From Lucinisca nassula (lineage: Eukaryota > Mollusca > Bivalvia > Lucinida > Lucinidae), in NCBI GenBank assembly GCA_963580285.1, contig OY757015.1, forward strand, positions 148,054,082 to 148,118,081: a stretch of DNA of 64,000 nt. The letters are read 5' to 3'. Positions 56,534-64,000 of this stretch are shown piece by piece (the stretch's first letter is position 1; each line of letters starts with the position of its first letter). The notes under the pieces were generated by a model. It was not told the origin of the DNA. It was given only the letters and a program-made list of their open reading frames with translations, and searched no databases. The position numbers and the translations under genes were made by a program.

Positions 56534-57560
56534 CAGTGAAACTTAAATAAGTCGGATATTTTTGGGACCATAAGAATGTGTTCGAGATAGGGTTAGTTCG
56601 AAGTATTGAGGGTCTAGCATAGGATCAGGCCTTAAGGGGAATGGGAACGCTTGGCAGAGTTTCCGCCATTTTTCAAAGGGAGACAGTCGCTTTTCCACAA
56701 GCCCAGTACTGAAAAAGGGGTCTACTCCGCAGGAGCAAATTCTTTTCTTTAAGAGTTGACGCCTATTGGCATGGGAGACAAAATACATTTGCAGCAGTTG
56801 CCTTCCCTGAATGTGTTACCATTCCCCTTTAGAATTTAATTTCGGTTTCCTGTCAAATAAAGGATTGTTTGTGTACTCATTTGAATCGCCTTATTCTATA
56901 AATAAGGTTGATTATTATAATTATGTAAAACACTTAAATTTGGCGGCAGCAAATGTTGGCGGTTTTTATGAGAATACCTTCGGAATTTCGATTTCCAAAA
57001 TAGTTTTTTTAAAATCCGTTATTTCTGACGTAGCCCTGCCTATCGTATGCATGTGAGTTTAAACATGGCGATTTGCGAGTTATACACAGTGATTTTAACT
57101 GTTTTCCACATGCATAGGTCTTGGTGTGTCTGAAAACAAATCTTATATTGTTATTTAATTACTCGGTTTATTCACAAGCAAAGCCGTCAATCAACATCAA
57201 TTATACGAATGAATTTTGATAATTACTGTCAAGATTTTTTGCTTTTATTCACTTTGTTGAGTTAAATGGCTTAACAGTTAAGAAGTTAAGCATAAAGAAG
57301 GACCTGATAAAACGTTGTATCTCCCTATATCGAACTTGCGATGTGTATTGGAAATAAATTTCTACCATTTTGTTATTCTTTTTGTTACCTTTATTGGTGG
57401 ATTTTAATTTTGGCGGTTTTTTCCTTGACCAAAATAAAATGACCGCCAAATATAAGTGTTTTACAGTAGCTTTGGAAAGAATTCTCTAGGGACTCTAAAA
57501 CGTGTTCGAATTAACCATGGTAAATGAGCCACATGTGTTCGAGTTATCGAAGTTGTCCTG
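56534..57560. mobile_element. Pogo/Tigger-like element (about 1 kb)
   Basis: TA at 56532-56533 and 57561-57562; ends CAGTGAAACTTAAATAAGTC and GAGTTATCGAAGTTGTCCTG. Contains the family I MITE (56632-56832) and unclassified AT-rich sequence. The 81-codon frame at 56811-57056 has no recognisable domain. Confidence 0.65.
56632..56832. mobile_element. Family I foldback MITE (TTAA-type)
   Basis: TTAAGGGGAATGGGAACGC at the left and GTTACCATTCCCCTTTAG at the right. Subterminal CCGCCATTTTTCAAAGGGAG and AGCAAATTC...TTTAAGAG blocks. TTAA at left, TTAG at right, so a decayed TTAA duplication is likely. Confidence 0.65.
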
Positions 57561-57696
57561 TAACTGATTCTTCTGGTATATTCATTTACTTGCCCTTATT
57601 CCGCTGAAAACAACAACTACTCCTACCTTGTCGAGGCGAGTCTAATGAGTACACATGACATTCTGTCATTCAAGGGGAATGGGAACACCTTCCATG

Positions 57697-57966
57697 ACGA
57701 AAACACGCCTATACAAATACATTGCCAATTTTTTGGCCAAACATTATAAATCTTAAGATGAAAAATTGTGATATTTGTCTTATTACTGCTCAAAACATAG
57801 GTTATGTGTGCTCGTTAGAACCGCCTCATTGAGGCGGTTCTAACGAGTACCCACAACCTATGTCTTGGAGCAGAAATAAGAAAAATAATAAAATATCCCG
57901 TAAACCCCAGCTTTCTCTATACAAAGTGGGGTTTAAGTAGTCTTAATTTCACAGAATTGTTCACGT
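57697..57966. mobile_element. MITE family A, copy 11
   Basis: ACGAAAACACGCCTATACAA start, TTAAGATGAAAAATTGTG, perfect palindrome CGTTAGAACCGCCTC / GAGGCGGTTCTAACG at 57813-57846, worn right end TTCACGTGATG. Confidence 0.8.
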
Positions 57967-58146
57967 GATGAGCGGATGTATCTATTTCAAAAGTATTTCT
58001 GTCTCCCATGTCAACTCTTAAAGGAAATAATTTGATCCTGAGGAGCAAATTCTTTCCTTTAAGAGTGGACTCCTTTTTCAGAGGGACAATGCTTATAGAA
58101 AAGCCAACAGGAAGTGCCGATAGTTGTCTCCCTTTGAAAAAATGGC

Positions 58147-58446
58147 AGTTGGTTGGTTGAGTTGAGGTTTAACGTCCCCGTCAACACTAAAGGTCATTTT
58201 GGAGACGTTGCTTCCAATTTTGTGGGACTTTTACCCGACATTGAGATGAAATGACATCTCAAGCCCTGTCGCCCAATGAAACCAATATGGTTTATTAGCA
58301 TGGACGGTCCGCTTCGCACCGCGGTTCCTGGACAGGCTTAGATCCTCTAAGCGGTTTACCCGTACTAGTGTGCAGGCCGGATTCAGCTCTGCGTGGAAGC
58401 ATCATGCAGCCCATATATTTCTTCACGCCCCTTTGGGCGGGGGCCG
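58147..58446 (-). mobile_element. SINE family A, copy 6 (300 bp, perfect 11-bp TSD)
   Basis: GAAAAAATGGC at 58136-58146 and 58447-58457. Best-preserved copy for defining the family's ends: tail with GTTGAGGTTTAACGTCCCCG at the left, head GGGCGGGGGCCG at the right. Confidence 0.92.
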
Positions 58447-58831
58447 GAAAAAATGGCGGAAAAAACCGGTGTCCCCATTCCATTTAATAGAAATTCGAAA
58501 ATATATCCCTAAATTGTCCCCATTACATCGCAATACCGGGAGTCATCATTAACCCTGACTTGTTCAAAATACCCTGATCGAATAAACTTTCACGATCCCA
58601 AAGGTATTCGAGCTTATAATGCATGACTCCATCTCAAAATGTGTGAAACCCGTATCTTTGTAACCTTTAATATCACAGAAGCAAATTGCATACATTTTAA
58701 AGCGCATATATTAAAATACATTTTCAGAAGAAGAAAAATGTTTTCTGTGTTGTCATTTTTTCCAGATGTGATTATAAGACTAAGCAGAGCGCAGCTTTTC
58801 AAAGCATCTTTAGCTTAACAAACTTGTTAGT

Positions 58832-59115
58832 GATCCATCACTTGAACAAGTCCGTGAAATGAGGACCCCCTAAATCCCACTTTTTATAGAGAAAGCTGGG
58901 GTTTACGGGATATTTTATTATTTTTCTTATTTCTGCTCCAAGACATAGGTTGTGGGTACTCGTTAGAACCGCCTCAATGAGGCGGTTCTAACGAGCGCCC
59001 AAAACCTATGTTTGCAGTAAAAATAAGAAAAATATCACAGATTTTCGTCAGAAAAGTAGCCATTTTGGAGATGTAAAAATTGCACTATATCGCACGGGTG
59101 TGTTACCGTAATGAA
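58832..59115. mobile_element. MITE family A, copy 12
   Basis: Start ATCCATCACTTGAACAAGTC, CTGGGGTTTACGGG stem, palindrome CGTTAGAACCGCCTC / GAGGCGGTTCTAACG at 58960-58994, right end CACGGGTGTGTTACCGTAATG. Confidence 0.8.
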
Positions 59116-59142
59116 AATGTTAATTGTTCTATTAAGAAATTT

Positions 59143-59291
59143 CCCAGCAGGCACATGACGTAATAGTGACGTCACATCAACGTCGGCGCGACGTCATGAC
59201 GTTCATGCAACGTCACATCAACGTCGGTGCAACGTCGTGACGTTGCACCGACGTTGATTTGACATTGCCCTAGCGACATGTGCCTGCTGGG
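59143..59291. mobile_element. Family M MITE, intact (149 bp)
   Basis: Ends CCCAGCAGGCACATGACGT and CATGTGCCTGCTGGG. The inside is built from ACGTCACATCAACGTCGG and GTGCAACGTCGTGACGTTGC, giving multiple self-complementary CRE-like TGACGTCA-type sites. Confidence 0.88.
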
Positions 59292-59344
59292 TAGGCACTG
59301 TCTAAACACGGGCTTGGTCATTTTTATGTCTGTTTCAACAGTAA

Positions 59345-60170
59345 GTCAACCGTAATAGAAATGAAAGCAGTGTCTGTCTCTGGTCGGGCCCATTGAAGTC
59401 TAACCGTTGTTTTTTTTTTTTTTTTTTTGTTTGCTCCAGCATTTCAGTGGTTTCTTGCTGACGAGTCCTCACCGTTGTTTCATCTCTGTGGTTGTTTGAT
59501 GTTTGATTTTTGTGTTCTCGGGGCTGTTGCACTGATAAGTTAGGAGGCCTTCATGCGGACTGGGATCCCATGCGGACTGAACAAATCATTTGTCTAAATC
59601 GCGACGGGAGTAAGGGCCAGGATTGCGGCCTCGTAAAATCGATTTAAGCATCCCCGCCCCACCCCCAACCCCGTGAAATTCTTTTCACTGCCCGTTCCAA
59701 GGCGGCCGGTTCGTCTCTCGAGTTTTATTTTTGTTATGGTTTGTCTTTGAGTGTGTGTATCGCTTATATCTTTTTGTTTTGGATAGCCTATTGGCCATTT
59801 TGTCCTTTTGGCTTTCCGCCATAGATGTTCCCATTAAGGCCTGGTTGTTCCATGTTTGTGTTTCTTTCCCTTTGGCGTCTCTGATGGGAGCTGTGGGTTC
59901 ATTGTATCGATTCCCAAGGCGATTCTTCTCTCGAGTTTTATTTTTGTTATGGTTTGTCTTTGAGTGTGTGTATCGCTTATATCTTTTTGTTTTGGATAGC
60001 CAATTGGCCATTTTGTGAGAAGGTAACTGTCCTTTTGGCTTTCCGCCATAGATGTTTCCATTAGGGCCTGCTTGTTCCATGTTTGTTTTTCTTTCTCTTT
60101 GGCGTCTCTGATGGGAGCTGTGGGTTCATTGTATCGATTCCTAATCATTGCCTTAACTTCCATTTTGTCC
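59345..60170 (-). mobile_element. D/E repeat, reverse, with a 213-bp internal duplication and a T tract
   Basis: Reverse-strand match to 27158-27829. The block starting CTCTCGAGTTTTATTTTTGT occurs at about 59715 and again at 59928. The T run is at 59409-59428. The 95- to 131-codon frames over this area are repeat translations. Confidence 0.75.
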
Positions 60171-60616
60171 GATTGTACGATTTTTCACGATCCATCGTCG
60201 AAAATAATCGGACAGCGAGTTTCGATTTATTATCGATTATAATCGAGAGCTATTAGACAAAAAGAAAACCCAGCTGTTACCCAGAAACATTGCACACTGT
60301 AAAAGCTGACAAAAATAAACACATTCAAGATTTGAAATCCAATATCTTTGTCATAAGAAGCTGAGACTTGCAGTCACCGAAATGTCTAAGTTGTGCTGCT
60401 TGCAGAAACACTACTGTTTTGCATTTCTGACATATTTATGTTGAAGAGTTTGTGATAAAGTGTATTTCTGGTATGAAAGTTGCAAAATGTAATAAAGGTT
60501 AGGTGTGCATATATTAGATCATTTTATAATCAATTATTACTGAGCACATTCTATTAGTAGAATCAAACCTAGTTTTCCAATTATCGTCGATTATAATCGA
60601 TCATCGGCACAACACT
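60171..60616. repeat. AT-rich stretch with ATCGATTATAATCGA palindromes
   Basis: TTATCGATTATAATCGAGAG at about 60221-60250 and TCGTCGATTATAATCGATCA near 60585 suggest a worn MITE whose right end is GCCGATGATCGATT in reverse. No clear left terminus. Confidence 0.45.
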
Positions 60617-60620
60617 AAAT

Positions 60621-60856
60621 GGGCCCCGTCAAGCGATTTTGATACTTATCGCCTATACGAGCAGCGAAGGTTCAGGCGAGCCTGCGCATCCGCGCAGTCT
60701 CGCCAGAACCTTCGCTGCTCGCTCATACAAGCAGTGAATCAAGAGGAACCTTCAGACAGAAAGTTATATCCCTGGCCCCTCTGAATGGCTGGGCATGCGC
60801 AGTTAAAGTTTGTCATGACGGAATGCTCGAAGACACAAATTCGCTTGGCGGGGCTC
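60621..60856. mobile_element. 236-bp foldback MITE (GAGCCCCGCCAAGCG family), copy 4, reversed
   Basis: GGGCCCCGTCAAGCGATTTT ... AATTCGCTTGGCGGGGCTC with perfect AAAT duplication at 60617-60620 and 60857-60860. Confidence 0.92.
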
Positions 60857-60860
60857 AAAT

Positions 60861-61944
60861 AGAGGTGGACATCACAGAACGCAACCAGAGCCACCATGAG
60901 GAATAGCGAACAAAACAAAAAAGTTATTTCGTAATGACCTTGTATTGACAAATGACAACCTTTGTGGCATTTCTGTAGCGTGGTAGTTATGTGGCTCGCT
61001 AAATTCAGAAATTTCTATTTTTAGCTCTGCCAGAGGAACAGAACCATTTTATTTCTTTTGGTAGAGGGTTTCAGTTAGCTGGTGCGACTAACTAAGACCA
61101 GTGTCTTCGTTGATTGTAGAACCGTCTGCAGTCTCCGGACTATCTTTGCTGGTCGCACAGATCTGACTGTAGCTTTTGCTGTGTGCTGGCTAATTTATAA
61201 TATGAGCCACCCTGAAAGAAAATTGTTTATAAATCGATCCATCGATCGATTATCAATCGACCCAAACTTTTAAAGCGCAGGAAGCTTTTCAGTGCTGGTC
61301 TACGTAACTGACTCACTGAACTGTCGATAAACCAGAAAATAGCCGCGTGCGCTAAATTCTTGTGTTTTGATGCGTATGAAGGCTATCTATATAGGCCAGT
61401 ACATTTAGCTCGAAATGACCCTTGACCCACAACTAATTCCTTGAGAAATGTTATCAGCAGTTTTAGTATCAGGAAGGTGTCCTGATTTATAGAAAAAAAG
61501 TCCTCAAAAAAAATCCGAGGGGAAAGGGTATTTTTTGGGGGTGAAAAATTACGAAAAATGAAGAAAAATCACAAAAACCAGGACAAAATTAATATTACTG
61601 GCGTATGTTAAACAATTAATACTTGACTTCATTAAATCATCCAAAATGAATATTTCTATTTGGGGAAAAATACTAAAAAATACGAAGATAAAAGTTTTCT
61701 TTTATTTTTTTTTTTTTTTTTTTTATATTTTTGTGTGAAATATATGGAAAAACAAGTATTAGCTTTTTCAAAAAGCTTGAGTCTATGCTAAGCACACATT
61801 AATTTGTGTAGAACTAAAATGTGTCAGTTACCATAAAGTGTAAAAAGAGTCACAGACATCATATAAGGATTTCCAAATCTTATCAACAATGTCACATAAA
61901 ACAAAATCAAAAAAGGAAAATCAAAAGCAAACTGTGGCACATCA
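60861..61944. other. Unclassified stretch
   Basis: A T run lies at 61709-61724. ATCGATCGATTATCAATCGA (61245) resembles 1988-2005, in the UTR of the second LINE remnant. No gene seen. Confidence 0.4.
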
Positions 61945-62684
61945 CAAAACATGCCTATGTAATTTTGACCCCCACTAACCCACTTTTATATAACACTTGA
62001 GGTTTAGGGGTTATACATTATGTTTCTGCTCAAAAACATAGCTTCTGAGATTGTTGATACTCAATAGAACCGCCTCATCTATGTTTTGAGCAGAAACAAG
62101 TGAGTGAGTGTGTTTGAGGTTTACGTCCCGTCAACAGCAAATGTCATATGCAGTGGTTTCAAAAACATTTTGGCATCCGGATTTCAAGGAAAGATAGGAT
62201 TGTGATTTTCAGTGTTATCTGAATAAAGCCAAATTTATGAAGCATAGCAGGGGAATAATGTCTAAGTAAACGGGAAAACCCCCAGTGCCCGTCTATTGAT
62301 GAAACCCCTGCATACGGAGACCGGACCTCGGTTTAAAGACTCATCTGAGAGTCTGGAGAAGCCTTTGGATCGAACCCACGACTCCTGGTTAATGAGGTGA
62401 GTAGCTTAACCACTACACCATGGAGGCTTCTTTGAGCAGAAATAAGAAAAATAATGTACATGTATACGCCCTAAAACTCCCCACTGCCCCACCCCACCCA
62501 GGTGTATATGGGTAGCAGTGGTGTAAAAGTCAACTGCCTCTCCCTCGCGCACGTGAAAACATCCGGAATGAGTGATTAAGTTTGAGACTTTCATCGCAAT
62601 CGAACAAAAATAAATTAGTATAAACTAAAACTCGATGAGGAAGGGGTTTCTATCGAGTACCCACAATCTATGCTTTTGAGTAGA
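61945..62684. mobile_element. MITE family A, copy 13, worn and split by a tRNA SINE
   Basis: Left part 61945-62100 (CACAAAACATGCCTATGTAA, AATAGAACCGCCTCAT). The right part from 62431 resumes with GAGCAGAAATAAGAAAAAT, and a second half-palindrome block lies at 62625-62684. The insert is 62101-62430. Confidence 0.6.
62101..62430 (-). mobile_element. tRNA-derived SINE with 16-bp target duplication
   Basis: In reverse, the head at 62355-62427 has GCCTCCATGGTGTAGTGGTT (A box) and GTCGTGGGTTCGATCC (B box). The body ends GTTGACGGGACGTAAACCTC then CAAACACACTCACTCAC. TTTGAGCAGAAACAAG (62085-62100) and TTTGAGCAGAAATAAG (62431-62446) flank it with one mismatch. The acceptor stem and anticodon arm are too degraded for a tRNA gene. 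Confidence 0.92.
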
Positions 62685-62953
62685 CATTACGAAACACGCC
62701 TTAACAAAAACATTGTCAATTTTTCAGCCCCAAAATGGAATTTTAAGATTAAAAAAATGATGTTTTTCTTATTTCTGCTCAAAACATAGATTGCAGAGGT
62801 CGACTAAGAATCGCCTGAACTTGGCGGTTCTGCCGAGTACCCACAATTATGTTTTTGCACTGATATAAGAAATTTAATGTTTATCCCTGTAAACCAGTTT
62901 TACAATATAAAAGTGGGGTTGGAGGGGTCAAAATGATATAGGCTTGTTTTTCG
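62685..62953. mobile_element. MITE family A, copy 14
   Basis: Start CATTACGAAACACGCC, TTTTAAGATTAAAAAAATG, worn palindrome (AAGAATCGCCTGAAC / GGCGGTTCTGCC), right end ATAGGCTTGTTTTTCG. Confidence 0.75.
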
Positions 62954-62974
62954 ACCCCACCCATCTGGGCTTGG

Positions 62975-63469
62975 TTTGGTTGATTTGAGGTTTAACGCAC
63001 CAACAAATGTATAGTTAGGTGGCTATGTAAATGGACAGAATCAATGTAAGTCAATGGGATTTATTCCGTTAGACACCGCAAAATACTTCTTTTCTGTGGC
63101 TAAAAGTAGCCACTTAAGTATCGATCCTGCCAAAAATAGCCACATAACTATCCATTTGTGAGAACATCCGTCCCCGTCAACACTGTAAAGGTCATGTCCC
63201 CGTCAACACTGTAAAGGTCATTTTGGAGACGTTGCTTCCAATTTTGTGGGAATTTTACCCGACATTGAGATGAAATGACATCTCAAGCCCTGTCGCCCAA
63301 TGAAACCAATAGGGTTTATAAGCATGGATGGTCCGCCTCGCACCGCGGTTCCTGGACAGGCTTAGATCCTCTAAGCGGTTTACCAGTACTAGTGTGCAGG
63401 CCGGATTCAGCTCTGCGTGGAAGCATCATGCAGCCCATATATTTCTTCAAGCCCCTATGGGCGGGGCCG
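62975..63469 (-). mobile_element. SINE family A, copy 7, inserted in copy 8
   Basis: Perfect 12-bp target duplication ATCTGGGCTTGG at 62963-62974 and 63470-63481. It contains MITE K (about 62998-63168). A 26-bp stretch around CCCCGTCAACACTGTAAAGG is doubled at 63172-63220. Confidence 0.88.
62998..63168. mobile_element. MITE K nested in a SINE
   Basis: Inverted ends ACAAATGTATAGTTAGGTGG and CACATAACTATCCATTTGTG interrupt the SINE between GGTTTAACG and TCCCCGTCAAC. Non-coding; family unknown. Confidence 0.75.
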
Positions 63470-63705
63470 ATCTGGGCTTGGAGTAATAGATTGGGCTGCA
63501 TGATGCTTCCGCACAGAACTGATACCGACCGCACATGAGTACTGCTAAACCGCTGAGAATGTCTAAACCTGCCCAGAAAAGTTGCTGCGAGTCAGCCTGT
63601 CCATGCATGTAAACTCTTTTGGATTCATTGGGCGGCAGGGACTGAGATGTCATTTCATCTCAATGTCAGGTAAAAGTCCCACAAAATTGGAAGCAACGTC
63701 TCGTT

Positions 63706-64000
63706 TTCATGATGAATAAGAAAAAAATCAGAATTTTCTCTGGAAATTTTTTGGGTGATCAAATCTTCCAATAGATTTCAATATGTGTGTTTTCGTAATG
63801 TTTTTTTTTATGACCCCAGCTTTTTTGGAGGGGCATATTGCTTCTGGTTGGTCCATCAGAACTTCCGTTACGCCTTTGATGCATAGCATAACGCAAGAAC
63901 CGTGCATGCTAGGGTTTTGAAATTTCATATGTGGATTCTTCATGGAAATTTAGCTAACCCGTATTTTTTTCTTATCCGGATTATGCCCCTTTCAAAAGTT
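63706..64000. other. Window end
   Basis: A lone MITE family A end (GTGTGTTTTCGTAATG) is at 63785-63800. Nothing else recognised. Confidence 0.4.

Larger units (their letters stand above)
57669..58497. mobile_element. Family I MITE with two nested insertions
   Basis: Outer ends CAAGGGGAATGGGAACACC and GGTGTCCCCATTCCATTTAA. Inside: MITE family A (57697-57966) and SINE family A copy 6 (58147-58446). Confidence 0.75.
62953..63705 (+). mobile_element. SINE family A, copy 8, split by copy 7
   Basis: Head GACCCCACCCATCTGGGCTT at 62954-62974, continuing at 63482 with AGTAATAGATTGGGCTGCAT to AATTGGAAGCAACGTCTC; its tail is lost. Copy 7 sits inside. Confidence 0.8.

Noticed and set aside
59685..60163. 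131- and 109-codon basic ORFs with repeated KRYKRYTHSK
   Set aside because: They are translations of the duplicated D/E repeat block.
62355..62427. Functional tRNA gene (also 35440-35513, 18810-18885 and 1620-1705)
   Set aside because: Good A and B boxes, but degraded arms and SINE bodies, tails and target duplications identify SINE heads.

Overview
This window is repeat-rich animal nuclear DNA, most likely from a mollusc and probably a bivalve. That placement rests on a split dermatopontin-type gene (a secreted matrix protein family known from mollusc shell and connective tissue), decayed LINEs, tRNA-derived SINEs that share LINE-like 3' tails, and pearl/DINE-like elements with GTCC/GTCT tracts and tandem cores. 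It is an inference; no marker fixes the species. There are no bacterial operons, rRNA genes or CRISPR arrays, and most open frames are chance frames inside repeats.

The one credible host gene is a plus-strand dermatopontin-like gene. Its exons are 26050-26269 (duplicated at 38432-38651), 48906-49037, 52378-52498 and 55468-55516. Splice sites and codon phases agree throughout (0/1, 1/1, 1/2, 2/stop). The exons join into 173 codons plus a stop, with the end of a signal peptide and three repeats of the type Y-E-D-R-x-W. The exon carrying the initiator Met was not found. Every intron is packed with mobile elements, several ending only 18-55 bp from a splice site.

Layout. 1-3740: two decayed LINE remnants cut by a tRNA SINE, a foldback MITE and a SINE. 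3740-8035: scattered MITEs and SINEs. 8036-10275: pearl-like element with a tandem array of about 150 bp units. 10276-12700: MITEs, SINEs, microsatellites and a hairpin. 12723-15287: 37-bp minisatellite. 15537-16507: another tandem-core element. 17052-20279: large inverted repeat of about 600-bp arms around a tRNA SINE. 20320-24330: LINE remnants, a 387-bp tandem repeat and an inverted pair of Helentron-like elements. 23935-36317 and 36318-48699: a head-to-tail duplication of 12.38 kb with only two differences noticed, carrying the first recognised dermatopontin exon, a 3.1 kb foldback element and a decayed LINE. 48700-55516: the rest of the gene. 55517-64000: nested MITEs and SINEs.

The main points for a second look are the near-identical duplication, which doubles an exon that cannot be spliced in twice without breaking the frame; a Harbinger-like MITE placed exactly on the gene's stop codon; a palindromic core shared by element families with different termini; and several insertions proved by empty sites within this same window.
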